Origin: Paraburkholderia graminis C4D1M
Lineage (GTDB): Bacteria > Pseudomonadota > Gammaproteobacteria > Burkholderiales > Burkholderiaceae
Reading direction: 5' to 3'
NCBI RefSeq assembly: GCF_000172415.1
Contig: NZ_ABLD01000004.1
Location: 62,001 to 126,000 of the forward strand
DNA: 64,000 nt
Part shown: piece after piece, positions 45,123-54,055 of the stretch
Layout of the letters: each line of letters begins with the position of its first letter
How positions within the stretch are numbered: the stretch's first letter is position 1
Translations under genes and position numbers: made by a program
Notes under the pieces: model-generated
Seen by the model: only the letters and a program-made list of their open reading frames with translations
Told to the model about the DNA's origin: nothing
The model's database searches: none

Positions 45123-45577
45123 TATTTTAAGTCTTTTAATTTCTTTTCAACTTCGAGTTTCCAGGAGCTTTTTGAGCTGTCGAAATAGACCAAACCGAGA
45201 AAATTGTCACCACACTCGCTCGATAAGCTTTTACCGAGATCCTCAAAAGTAAAAGAATTGCCACGATCGCTGAATGCTTGATATTGCGTAATAAACAATA
45301 TTCGGGCTCTAGTTCCACGTCTCAGAATCTTACGAGCAATCTCTTGTCCACCAAAGGGACGAAATCTTCCGCCATTTTCTCCGGCCGCGCGCTCATAAGT
45401 AGGAAGACTAATATCAAGTACTATCAGTCTGTACTCTCGCGACTCCGCCAATTGACACCCCGAAGCGTAGGAGGCTGCCTCGTATAGAATGGCATCAGGC
45501 AGCACCTCTCTGATTAGGGAGCGTACACGTTCCCGCTTATGCTCATTGTCTTCGACCAACATGATATCAATTGACAT
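45122..45577 (-). CDS. dtcB: Single-domain response regulator (DtcB-like)
   Basis: A 151-residue receiver without output domain: acidic E9-D10, phospho-Asp 55 in LIVLDISLP, T97 in ILFITQY; after D55 there is an extended insertion (ERAAGENGGRFRPFGGQ). No canonical Lys-Pro is seen; K136 in VYFDSSKSS may serve. GGAGG lies nine bases before ATG 45577. It sits between the large kinase-like gene (11-base overlap) and the receiver-hydrolase gene (TAATG overlap). In Detocs systems the lone receiver DtcB drains phosphate to prevent accidental toxin activation; the same role is proposed here. Confidence 0.78.
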   Translation of the reverse strand: MSIDIMLVEDNEHKRERVRSLIREVLPDAILYEAASYASGCQLAESREYRLIVLDISLPTYERAAGENGGRFRPFGGQEIARKILRRGTRARILFITQYQAFSDRGNSFTFEDLGKSLSSECGDNFLGLVYFDSSKSSWKLEVEKKLKDLK

Positions 45578-48500
45578 AAGTAACCTCCGCCACAAATTGA
45601 CGATCCTCGACACAAAGGTTTAAATCCAGCGCAGTATCGGCGATCTTGAAATGATGATATGCCTTACTCGTTCCTGAGCCGCCCTCCACACGCATCAAGT
45701 TCAGATGATCGGGACTAGCCATCCGAGACTTCAACTCGTCGATGTACTCGCAAGTTAGGGCAGCCTGTCTGTCAGGCGTCAAAGAATTTGAGATCGATAT
45801 TACGTAACGATCTTTGACGACTGCCCCTGCAATTTTGACCTCTGTGTCAGGCCCAAAACCACTTCGTCTATAGCAGTTGTCCAAAAGGTTAATCATCCCA
45901 ACAACGAACGGCTTAACCCCCCCGCCATGTATGGTAGGCGAAGAAAAGTCCAGTGGCAGATCAATGGAAATTGGCCGTACGATCGTCTTGATAAGCTGAA
46001 AACAACGCACAGAGATCTCAACCAAAGAGCTTAGGGAGTGGTCCCGCAGATAGGGATTTTGGTTCCGTTTGAACCATCCAGTAACGGTCAGAATGTCTTC
46101 TTTGATATCGCTTCGGACTTGGGTGATCGTGTTAGTCAGTTCAACCGCAGCTGCGCCGCCTCTGTCGCGGCTTATTCGATCTGACAGTTGCTCGAACAGG
46201 TCATCCACTTTCGGTTGAAAGACGCTGTTCAATCGAGAGCGCATAGCATAGAGGCACGTTTCGGTCCGCTCCCACAGGAAGGCCATTATCGCGTCAATTA
46301 GCTTTTCTGGCTCGCGCGCCGCGTTGGCAGCAGTCTGCACCTGTTCGAAATCGCTCACTGAAATTGAAAAATCGAATATCGGCCCGTTGGACGTCTCTTT
46401 GTCAGTCGTGATTTGCATCCAGCTTTCGGCTTCAGCAATCAGTCCATTGAACGATTTCGAAAACCATGCCAAATGCGCGTCAATCTCGGCAGAGGTACGC
46501 TTATTAAACAAGACATGTTTTTCCGCCCAAAACTCATTTTTCTTATATGAGCCTTTCTCATCGATTTCCGTGATGAGACGTGCTTTCTCAAGACGGGATC
46601 GCATGAGATTTGAAAAAAAGCCGTGCCGGATTTCAGCGCTTAGGTTCTTATCCAAGCCATGTTTCTCATCAAGGAGGAACTTCCTACGCACCAACGTGAG
46701 TATCTTCAGCAGTGTGGTATTCCGATCTCCTGCAACCACAGCTTTCTCCTCTTCTCGTATGCTCGGCGCTCGTATGAAAGTGTCCCCCTTTGGCTCATCG
46801 GCAATCTCGTAAAGCGATAGCAAAGATTGCACGTCATCCTTGACATGTTCAGCGATTGCAGTCGAGTTAACATAGACTTTGTTAGCATTGAGATCGCTCA
46901 TACTCGTCTCAACAATGGTTTGGCCGACTATCTCAAGAATCTCCCGCGTCTGATCAACCGCTTTCATCGCGCCAAGCTCCCGCAACCGATCTAGGATTTG
47001 AATCCTTTCGATCCGCAGTTCGTTTGAATTGCTAAAGCAGCTTAAAAAGTCCATCACCTCGGAAGTGCATATCTTTGTGAAAAACAGTCGCGACTTCGCG
47101 TCGAGCGTGGTAGCAGATGTCAGTATCTCTGAGGGCTTTTCTACTCCCTCTGACGCAAGGTAGTCTTCGAATACTTCGTTTAGAACGTACTCTTTCTTGG
47201 ACGACACGTTTCGGGCGTAAGCGTACGCTACGATAACGGCGTCGAGCGATGCTAAGCGTTTAGTCTCGACTTCCGCTATTAACGCGCTCATAGGAAAGCA
47301 AATATGACTATTTGGTTCGCGAGCGAGAATCTCTGCTGCCACGGAAACGAGCGTTACAAAATCCCCGACACTCGCTAAGTACGAAGAGGTGAGTTCGATG
47401 TAGTCTTTCTCTAATGGTGTTTCTCTTCGGTAGTTCTCGAGTTCACTCTCCACCAGAATGCGTGCAGCCCTTGACTCTGCCAAACGGACGATCCGCTGCT
47501 TGGTGCTGCGATATATAGGAACGTCGGCATTCTGGCCAAATCGAGCTCTTGCAACAGAAAGTGTTCCATCTTCCAAGGACATTGTGGCCGCTAACGGCGT
47601 GAACTTGTCGTCCGTTGAACGTGCCAACGCCGCGGCGTACCTACGGTACGCCGCGTCGAAAAGGTAAGGGGTCGCCTTGTAGACCATCAACTGAAAGTGG
47701 GAACTTCGAGTAAAACCGCGCAGCTTGATAATGTCGGTAGCGATTGCAGATCGCATGTTACCTTGGGTGCTATCGAGCCGGTACACGGCGGCCAAGTGCG
47801 TTGCGAACGTCAACAGTGGATTGTTGACGTTCGCTGGCACACAGGCGCCATACGCGATGGACTTAGCGACAAGATTTATGAAAGCAATGGCGTTGGAGAA
47901 GCTTGATAGCTCCGCGAGATACAGGTCTATGACGTCTTGATATCGCCCCTCATCATACCGATCGCATAACAGAGACTCGTATTCCGTCAATTTTGACGGC
48001 GCCAGCGATGCGCCGAAAAAGTCTCGATGAATGAGTGGATCAGAAACATGGCGGCGCACCTCACTCAAGAATGCATTGGCTAAACTTAGTTGCTCTTCTG
48101 AATAACTGAAAGTAGGCGAGGCGACGAACAGCCGCGGCAGAAGATCAACAAGTGCGTGGTATTGATCGACCACGGTCAACATTGAAAACACCGGAAGACA
48201 TTCCGTGTAATCGATATGCTGGATGAGCGGGTCTGGAGCAAAAAGAAAAGTTAAAAATCCAGCGAACGGCGCGGAACTGCCTTGACGCAACTCGTTAATA
48301 TCGGAGGCGAGCAATCCCTGCAAATGCATTGCGGTCTCATTGGACTGCGTCAGGAGATATGCTCGATTGATGAGATAGGAGATCAAAGCACCGTTGCGGC
48401 GCTTCTTTGAGGTTTCGCAGAATGTGGTTAATTCGTCAAGCCTATCTTGATAGACAAAGACTAAGATTTTACTGCGTAAATACCAGAATGACTCGCCGAT

Positions 48501-48917
48501 CTCATCCTTCGCCCGCTCAAGTGTTTCTTGTGCTGAATTATAGTCGCCACAAAGAAATTCTCTTTCAAATTGATCTCGAAATGAGGCGAACGTCGACAGG
48601 ACGTGTGCACGATCTTTGAATACGGCCTCGTAGAGATCCAGGCAACGCTCGAAAGAGAGGTTGTCTGCGAACCTTTGCTTGCTACCTAAGGTTTCGATGT
48701 TGATGCTAAAAGCATTAAATGCCTCACGGAATGCTTGATCTTTCAACATTCTCGCCAAACGTTCTTTGAAATCAGTTCCGCGATAATGAAACATGAACTT
48801 CCGGGCGTTTGCTATGTACGCATCGCTTGTCATGAATTGTCTTGCAAGCGGATTATTTAGCATTGAAAATGCATCTTTTGGCCTATTCAATGTCGGAATT
48901 CTTCTTTTCTTTCTCAT
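45567..48917 (-). CDS. dtcA: Large helical-repeat/GHKL kinase-like protein (DtcA-like sensor)
   Basis: A 1116-residue cytosolic protein. Roughly residues 60-700 are alpha-helical with TPR-like blocks (GDYNSAQETLERAKDEI; YDEGRYQDVIDLYLAEL; VSVAAEILAREPNSH). The end (about 1000-1105) is a divergent histidine-kinase ATPase: N-box GMINLLDNCYRRSG (Asn 1014), ISISNSL in place of the DxGxG box, and a glycine box EGGSGTSKAYHHFKI. The phosphoacceptor is not certain; H765 in AEIRHGFFSNLMRSRLEKA looks most like an H-box, H960 (RDHSL) is another. No membrane helix, so it should sense an intracellular cue. Codon use is AT-rich compared with neighbours. Detocs DtcA has the same plan: repeat sensor plus kinase. 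Confidence 0.75.
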   Translation of the reverse strand: MRKKRRIPTLNRPKDAFSMLNNPLARQFMTSDAYIANARKFMFHYRGTDFKERLARMLKDQAFREAFNAFSINIETLGSKQRFADNLSFERCLDLYEAVFKDRAHVLSTFASFRDQFEREFLCGDYNSAQETLERAKDEIGESFWYLRSKILVFVYQDRLDELTTFCETSKKRRNGALISYLINRAYLLTQSNETAMHLQGLLASDINELRQGSSAPFAGFLTFLFAPDPLIQHIDYTECLPVFSMLTVVDQYHALVDLLPRLFVASPTFSYSEEQLSLANAFLSEVRRHVSDPLIHRDFFGASLAPSKLTEYESLLCDRYDEGRYQDVIDLYLAELSSFSNAIAFINLVAKSIAYGACVPANVNNPLLTFATHLAAVYRLDSTQGNMRSAIATDIIKLRGFTRSSHFQLMVYKATPYLFDAAYRRYAAALARSTDDKFTPLAATMSLEDGTLSVARARFGQNADVPIYRSTKQRIVRLAESRAARILVESELENYRRETPLEKDYIELTSSYLASVGDFVTLVSVAAEILAREPNSHICFPMSALIAEVETKRLASLDAVIVAYAYARNVSSKKEYVLNEVFEDYLASEGVEKPSEILTSATTLDAKSRLFFTKICTSEVMDFLSCFSNSNELRIERIQILDRLRELGAMKAVDQTREILEIVGQTIVETSMSDLNANKVYVNSTAIAEHVKDDVQSLLSLYEIADEPKGDTFIRAPSIREEEKAVVAGDRNTTLLKILTLVRRKFLLDEKHGLDKNLSAEIRHGFFSNLMRSRLEKARLITEIDEKGSYKKNEFWAEKHVLFNKRTSAEIDAHLAWFSKSFNGLIAEAESWMQITTDKETSNGPIFDFSISVSDFEQVQTAANAAREPEKLIDAIMAFLWERTETCLYAMRSRLNSVFQPKVDDLFEQLSDRISRDRGGAAAVELTNTITQVRSDIKEDILTVTGWFKRNQNPYLRDHSLSSLVEISVRCFQLIKTIVRPISIDLPLDFSSPTIHGGGVKPFVVGMINLLDNCYRRSGFGPDTEVKIAGAVVKDRYVISISNSLTPDRQAALTCEYIDELKSRMASPDHLNLMRVEGGSGTSKAYHHFKIADTALDLNLCVEDRQFVAEVTYVN

Positions 48918-49687
48918 TTTCTCACGCTATGCAAGAACGTACCCGTTCGATTCAGGATGACAGAGGGATGGTAGCAGCTATCGCTTTTTAACTCCGACTG
49001 GACCAACCGACGACATTATAGCGTCGTCGCTGAACAGATATCCTTGCATACGTCTGTCGTTGTAACCCGTGGAAATCCTAAGCCGACCAGCTCGAGCTTC
49101 GTAGTGCAGCGAGCTTCAGACTCTTTTACGATCGCACGCAGTTACACATATGCGTTCAACAAGCATCGGGCGACCGATTCGGTGTGCGCCACGGTCTCGA
49201 TGGCGTCAATGCAAGAACAGGCCGGGAAAGCAAAAGCAGTGCTGAATTCTGGACAACTGAACCCCATGCCCGCGAGGAGTGCACCGTCGAAGTCGGCACA
49301 CAGAAACGAATTCTGACGATTCCGTGGGTTGGGCGTCCGCCGGCCCAATGCTGAGAACGACGGAAGAGGAACGTGAAGCAGCCGGACAAACGTAGACCGC
49401 CTGAGCGTCGGCTAAGGCCGATGGACTGCCATCGACTCCGCCAGGATCAACGGCGGCTTTCGAAGTGCTACCGACGCTCGGATGTCCAAGTTCGTCTTCC
49501 AATGAATGTCGCTTCTGGCCGATCTCAGCCTAAGACGTCAACCCACCTGACCCTCTTCCAACAATCACCCGCCAACCTTCGTCCGACAGCGACTACAGTG
49601 CCCAAAACCAAACAGTACGATATTGTGCTGATGTAGTTCAAACCGAACGACTTCACGCCGGCGCTCATCTTCCCGCGAGACAACACC
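48918..49687. other. Non-coding right flank of the AT-rich island
   Basis: About 770 bases. The first 100 form the leader and promoter of the kinase-like gene. From about 49050 composition returns toward the host average. Short reading frames (for example 49044-49316 plus) have no ribosome site and no recognised family. GAATTCTG occurs twice (49242 and 49309 region). No integrase, tRNA or convincing attachment repeat was found. Confidence 0.5.
49008..49029 (-). promoter_or_regulatory. Promoter -10 (TATAAT) embedded in an inverted repeat, upstream of dtcA-like gene
   Basis: Reading the minus strand, CGACGAC-GCTATAAT-GTCGTCG: perfect 7-base arms surround a consensus TATAAT (49020-49015), about 98 bases upstream of the dtcA-like start. 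No convincing -35 is seen at 16-18 bases. The overlap of -10 and dyad suggests a repressible promoter. Confidence 0.45.
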
Positions 49688-50428
49688 ATGACCCTCACCC
49701 AACCCGTCATTTCCGCATTCACCCCAACCGGCAAACTACGCGCGTCGATCAACCTAGGCAATCCGATCCTCGCCAACAAGGACCCGCAAACCGGCGAGCC
49801 GTTCGGCGTTTCCGTCGATCTCGCGCGAGCGTTCGCGAGGCAACTCGGCGTCGAACTCGAACTGGTGGTGTTCGACGCCGCGGGCAAATCGGTGCAGGCC
49901 GTCAGCGAAGAGCGCGCCGACTTCGGCTTTTTCGCCGTCGATCCGTTGCGTGGCGAGACCATCGCGTTCACGGCGCCGTATGTGCTGATCGAAGGTTTCT
50001 ATCTGGTGCGCGACGACTCTCCGGTGCGGACCAATGCGGACGTCGATCAGCCGCATAACCGCGTCGCGGTCGGCAAAGGCAGCGCTTACGATCTCTTTCT
50101 CACGCGAGAGTTGAAGGCCGCGCAAATCGTTCGCGCGCCGACGTCGCCGACGGTCGTGCAAACGTTCCTCGAACAGGGACTGGAAGTCGCCGCGGGCGTG
50201 AAGCAGCAACTTGAAGCCGATGCGCGAGCCGCTTCCGGCCTGCGCCTGCTCGACGAGCGCTTCATGGTGATTCAACAGGCGATGGGCACGCCGAAAAGCC
50301 GCGGCGAAGCGGCCGCAGCCGCGCTGCGCAGCTTCGTCGAGGAAATGAAAGCGTCCGGGTTCGTCGCCGAAGCACTGACGCGACATGGGATTGCGGGAGC
50401 GTCGGTCGCGCCGGCATCGCCGGATTGA
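49688..50428 (+). CDS. Amino-acid-binding-protein-like (PBPb) protein without signal peptide
   Basis: A 246-residue class 3 periplasmic-binding fold: GKLRASINLGNPILA, EPFGVSVDLARAFARQLG, DFGFFAVDPLRGETIAFTAPYV and GKGSAYDLFLTREL are the usual landmarks of polar amino-acid binding proteins. The N-terminus (MTLTQPVISAFTPTG) has no hydrophobic signal segment and the first strand begins at about residue 14, so the protein should remain in the cytoplasm. No permease or ATPase gene is adjacent. It may be an enzyme or ligand sensor built from this fold, or an upstream start with a signal has been lost. Confidence 0.82.
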   Translation: MTLTQPVISAFTPTGKLRASINLGNPILANKDPQTGEPFGVSVDLARAFARQLGVELELVVFDAAGKSVQAVSEERADFGFFAVDPLRGETIAFTAPYVLIEGFYLVRDDSPVRTNADVDQPHNRVAVGKGSAYDLFLTRELKAAQIVRAPTSPTVVQTFLEQGLEVAAGVKQQLEADARAASGLRLLDERFMVIQQAMGTPKSRGEAAAAALRSFVEEMKASGFVAEALTRHGIAGASVAPASPD

Positions 50429-50460
50429 TCGATAAGTCGGGGCGTCGCGTGGCGAAGTAA

Positions 50461-51435
50461 CTAGCGCCGCGCCCCTTTCCTGCGCGATGTGCGTCGAGCC
50501 GGCACCACCGAACTGCGCGCCGCGGCCGCGAGAATCCATTTCTCGAATGCGATGACCGCGTCGTCGCGGGCCCGGTCGGTGTTCACGACCAGGGTGTAAT
50601 CGGGTCCGCGCCCCGCGGGCTCGGATATCGGACACACAAGACGCCCGGTCGCGATATCGCGCTCGATCAGCGGCAGCGATGCCAACGTCACGCCGAGCCC
50701 TTCCGCCGCCGCGCCCAGTTGCAGAAAGACATGGTCGAAGTCGAGATGGCCCGCGCCCTGCAAGCCCGGCGCGCCGGCCTCGCGTAACCAGTCGGACCAT
50801 GCCGTGCGCGTGCTCATCGAGTGAAGCAGCGTGTGATTTCGCAAATCGGCAACCGTCCTGATCGGATGGCTTTGCAGCACCGCTGGACTACATGCGGGCA
50901 GGCGCAAGTCGGGCATCAGCGGCGTCGACGTGAGGCCCGCTGCGTCCTCGGGTCCCGAACGCACGCCGATGTCGAACGCGCCGCCGACATAACGCAGCTT
51001 GCGTGAGGTTGTCGAAAGCCGCACATCGATGTCCGGATAGAGAGCGCGGAAATCGGTCAGACGCGGTATGAGCCAGCACAACGCGAAGCTCGCCAGCGTA
51101 TTCACGCGCACGACGCCCGTTACGCGACGCGTAATCGATTCGTGGCGCAGCCGCGTGACCGAACTGCTCAGCCGCGAAAACGCACCTTTGACATCATTGA
51201 GCAGAGCGGCGCCCTCGTCGGTCGGGACGACGCCGCGCGAGCGGCGCTCAAAGAGAGGCACTCCGAACCAGTCTTCCAGCATTCGGATCTGCTTGCCGAC
51301 CGCCCAGTGCGTGACGTGCAGATCGCTCGCCGCCGCGGCGAAACTGCCCAACCGCGCGACCGCCTCGAAGTGCCGCAATGCATTCAACGGAGGAAGGTTT
51401 CCGGCGTGTTTACCCGTGCGTTCGTCTGTGTCCAT
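50461..51435 (-). CDS. LysR family transcriptional regulator (GcvA-like)
   Basis: A 324-residue regulator: winged helix LPPLNALRHFEAVARLGSF, AASDLHVTHWAVGKQIRML, LERRSRGVVPTDEG, followed by a ligand domain (RVTGVVRVNTLASFALCWLIPRL) of the GcvA/AmpR type. It is divergent from an MFS gene; the 136-base gap contains a perfect CTGACG-N8-CGTCAG repeat. It likely controls itself and the carrier. Confidence 0.92.
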   Translation of the reverse strand: MDTDERTGKHAGNLPPLNALRHFEAVARLGSFAAAASDLHVTHWAVGKQIRMLEDWFGVPLFERRSRGVVPTDEGAALLNDVKGAFSRLSSSVTRLRHESITRRVTGVVRVNTLASFALCWLIPRLTDFRALYPDIDVRLSTTSRKLRYVGGAFDIGVRSGPEDAAGLTSTPLMPDLRLPACSPAVLQSHPIRTVADLRNHTLLHSMSTRTAWSDWLREAGAPGLQGAGHLDFDHVFLQLGAAAEGLGVTLASLPLIERDIATGRLVCPISEPAGRGPDYTLVVNTDRARDDAVIAFEKWILAAAARSSVVPARRTSRRKGARR

Positions 51436-51455
51436 GTGGTGACTTTTTCTCCCGG

Positions 51456-51475
51456 CTGACGCTATTTTACGTCAG
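51456..51475. promoter_or_regulatory. Inverted repeat CTGACG-N8-CGTCAG between LysR and MFS genes
   Basis: Perfect 6-base arms with CTATTTTA between, starting 21 bases upstream of the LysR start and about 97 upstream of the MFS start. LysR boxes have T-N11-A dyads; TGACG...CGTCA fits in size. A candidate operator for both genes. Confidence 0.5.
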
Positions 51476-51571
51476 TTGTGCGTCGCTGCCGACGACCCAT
51501 AGACTATGGGTGCGCTTCAACAAACGCTCGAGCAGTCGCCAGGCCGCGCGCTTTCACCACTCGATTGAACC

Positions 51572-52786
51572 ATGAGACCTTTCTCTTCTTCGTTGCCAAC
51601 GACGGCGGCGGCCAACGCATCCGGTAACTCGTCCTCCGTTTCGCGCGCGCGCGTGCTCTGGCTCTCATGCACGGCGCACGCGCTGCACGACGGCTACACC
51701 GACATGATCTACGCGTTGCTGCCGGTCTGGCAGACGGACTTCGGATTGGGTTATGGCGCGCTCGCTATCGTGCGCGGCGTCTATGCGGGCACGATGGCGA
51801 CGCTGCAATTGCCCGCCGGGCGCCTCGCGCGCGCCTGGGGCACGCCTCTGACGCTCGCGTTGGGTACGTTGCTGGCCGCGCTGGGTTACGCCGTCGCCGG
51901 CATGTCGGGAACGCTCTTGGGTTTATGCGTCGCGCTCGCCCTCTCGGGAAGCGGTTCGAGCACGCAACATCCACTGGCTTCGGGAGCAGTCGCGCGCGCA
52001 TATGGGCGCAACGCTCGCGGGCCGCTGAGCGTCTACAACTTTGCAGGCGACCTTGGAAAATCCGCGCTTCCTGCGGCTATCTCGCTTCTGATCACCGTCA
52101 TGCCGTGGCGCCATGCGCTCTGGGCGATGTCGGCCATCGGCGTTTTAGTCGCGGCCGTGATTGCACTTTTTCTCCCTTCGATACCAGCAAGCGAGCCGTC
52201 CGCAGCCGAAGCGCCGAGCCAGAACAGCAACGGTTCGCGCTCGGGCTTCTCACTGCTGTTCACGATCGGCGTACTCGACACCGCCGTGCGCATGGGCTTA
52301 TTGACCTTTCTGCCATTTCTACTGAAAGCGAAAGGCATCTCGCCGCCGATGATGGGCACGGCGCTCGCGCTCGTCTTCATCGGTGGCGCGGCGGGCAAGT
52401 TCGTGTGCGGCTGGCTCGGCGCACGCATGGGCGTCATCGGCACTGTGTTTGCAACCGAAGGCGGCACCGCCGCGCTGATTCTTGCCGTGCTTTACCTGCC
52501 ATTGACGCCCGCCCTCATCTTGTTGCCGCTGCTCGGCGCGATGCTCAACGGCACATCGTCGGTGCTTTATGGAACGGTGCCCGAACTGACTTCGGTCGAG
52601 CGGACCGAGCGGGCATTTGCACTCTTCTATACCGGCACTATCGCTTCGGGCGCGCTGTCTCCGGTGGCTTATGGTTTTCTCGGCGACGGCATCGGCGCAC
52701 ACGGCGCCACGCTTGCAACCGCGGCCACGGCGCTGGCGGTCTTGCCACTCGCGCTTGCGCTCCGTCCGCATTTGCGCAAGACGTGA
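51572..52786 (+). CDS. MFS transporter (fosmidomycin-resistance/Fsr-like)
   Basis: A 404-residue carrier with twelve predicted membrane segments. The opening LSCTAHALHDGYTDMIYALLPVWQTDFG is typical of the Fsr-like group, exporters of drugs or metabolites. RAWGTPLTLALGT stands for the loop 2-3 motif. Divergent from the LysR gene and probably under its control. Confidence 0.88.
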   Translation: MRPFSSSLPTTAAANASGNSSSVSRARVLWLSCTAHALHDGYTDMIYALLPVWQTDFGLGYGALAIVRGVYAGTMATLQLPAGRLARAWGTPLTLALGTLLAALGYAVAGMSGTLLGLCVALALSGSGSSTQHPLASGAVARAYGRNARGPLSVYNFAGDLGKSALPAAISLLITVMPWRHALWAMSAIGVLVAAVIALFLPSIPASEPSAAEAPSQNSNGSRSGFSLLFTIGVLDTAVRMGLLTFLPFLLKAKGISPPMMGTALALVFIGGAAGKFVCGWLGARMGVIGTVFATEGGTAALILAVLYLPLTPALILLPLLGAMLNGTSSVLYGTVPELTSVERTERAFALFYTGTIASGALSPVAYGFLGDGIGAHGATLATAATALAVLPLALALRPHLRKT

Positions 52787-52800
52787 GCTTGCGCGCGGTC

Positions 52801-52983
52801 TCACAGCAAACGCATGACCTCGCACACCACCGCGGTCGTCGCGAGAATGATCAATGCCCCACAACATAAACCCGTTAGGTACGCGAACAATGCCTGCTGC
52901 GCGTCGAACGCAACGGGGTCGCCATCCGGCGGAATCCGCGGATAAATAGCGTCGTCGTAGTAGGCCTGTTCAGTGTCGGACAT
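52801..52983 (-). CDS. Small membrane protein, hypothetical
   Basis: A 60-residue protein: acidic start (MSDTEQAYYDDAIYPRIPPDGD) and one hydrophobic helix (LFAYLTGLCCGALIILATTAVV). The family was not recognised. The ribosome site is weak (GAAGAAA). It lies 14 bases after the MFS stop, convergent. Moderately supported because the composition and topology look like a real protein. Confidence 0.5.
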   Translation of the reverse strand: MSDTEQAYYDDAIYPRIPPDGDPVAFDAQQALFAYLTGLCCGALIILATTAVVCEVMRLL

Positions 52984-53152
52984 GGCGTTTCTTCGTGATC
53001 GATCCATCGTGGACCATGCATCGAACGGCAGACGCCGGGAAGCCGCACGTCTGCTTGCGCAATGCAACGGATGACGTTAGCGTGTCACGAAACGTGCTGC
53101 TTTCAAACCGGCTGCCGCGTATTTCTGTGATGACATAATCGAATGGATCGTC

Positions 53153-54055
53153 ATGAAAACACTCGATTTCGAAGCGGTACAAGCTTTCGTGCTGGTCGCC
53201 GATCTACGCAGCTTCACGCGCGCGGCCGATGCGCTGAACAGCACGCAATCGGCAATCAGCATCAAGCTCAAACGGCTCGAAGAACGGCTCGGCCACCGCC
53301 TGATCGAACGCACGCCGCGCATGGTGCGTCTGTCGCCGAAGGGCGAAATCTTTCTGCAGGCCGCGCGCAATCTGCTCGGCGCGCACGACGACGCGCTCAG
53401 CGCGCTGGCGCGCGAGCGCATCACGCTCAAAGTGGGCATCAGCCATCACATTGTCGGCAATGAATTGCCGCTGCTGCTGCGGCATATGCATCGCGCCGAT
53501 CCAGGCCTGCTGGTGGAGATGCGCGTATCGAGTTCGCGCGATATCGAAGCGCAATTCGACAGCGGCGCACTGGACGCCGCGCTCGTCCTGCGGCATGACG
53601 ACAGCCGCCGCGACGGCGAAACGCTGCTCGACGAACCGTTCGGCTGGATAGCGACACCCGACTGGGTTCATCACGCAGGGCAGCCGCTGCGGCTCGCGAC
53701 TCAGGCTTACCCCTGCCGTGTGCGGGCAATGGCCGTGAGCGCGCTCGATGAAGCACGCGTGCCGTGGGTCGAGGTATTCGTCGGCGGCGGCATTGGGACG
53801 ATCGGCGCGGCCACGCAAGCGGGGCTCGCGGTCGCCGCGCTCGCGTTGCGCGTCGCGCCGCCGGGCACGGTCGATGTCGGCCCGCGACTCGGCTTGCCGC
53901 CGCTGCCGTCGCGCGAAGTCGTGTTGTATTCGTCGACGTCCGACGCGCAGGTCCGCGCGGCGTTGCGCACGCTGGTCAGCGCTTTCCGCTCGACGCCGGC
54001 CAACGCGCCTGACCGGCACATCAGTCGTTCAGAGGAAGCTTCGCAATTACCTTGA
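53153..54055 (+). CDS. LysR family transcriptional regulator
   Basis: A 300-residue regulator: FEAVQAFVLVADLRSFTRAA, LNSTQSAISIKLKRLE and RLIERTPRMVRLSPKGE are the DNA-binding part; the ligand domain begins TLKVGISHHIVGNELPLLL. Its 3' end overlaps the convergent RidA gene by 35 bases. No divergent partner lies upstream, so the target is not evident. Confidence 0.92.
   Translation: MKTLDFEAVQAFVLVADLRSFTRAADALNSTQSAISIKLKRLEERLGHRLIERTPRMVRLSPKGEIFLQAARNLLGAHDDALSALARERITLKVGISHHIVGNELPLLLRHMHRADPGLLVEMRVSSSRDIEAQFDSGALDAALVLRHDDSRRDGETLLDEPFGWIATPDWVHHAGQPLRLATQAYPCRVRAMAVSALDEARVPWVEVFVGGGIGTIGAATQAGLAVAALALRVAPPGTVDVGPRLGLPPLPSREVVLYSSTSDAQVRAALRTLVSAFRSTPANAPDRHISRSEEASQLP

Noticed and set aside
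49044..49316. 90-codon plus-strand frame upstream of the solute-binding gene
   Set aside because: Composition and lack of ribosome site argue against coding; no recognisable domain.
43500..49700. Direct repeats marking island attachment sites
   Set aside because: Only short chance-level matches were found by eye; no tRNA or integrase supports site-specific insertion.
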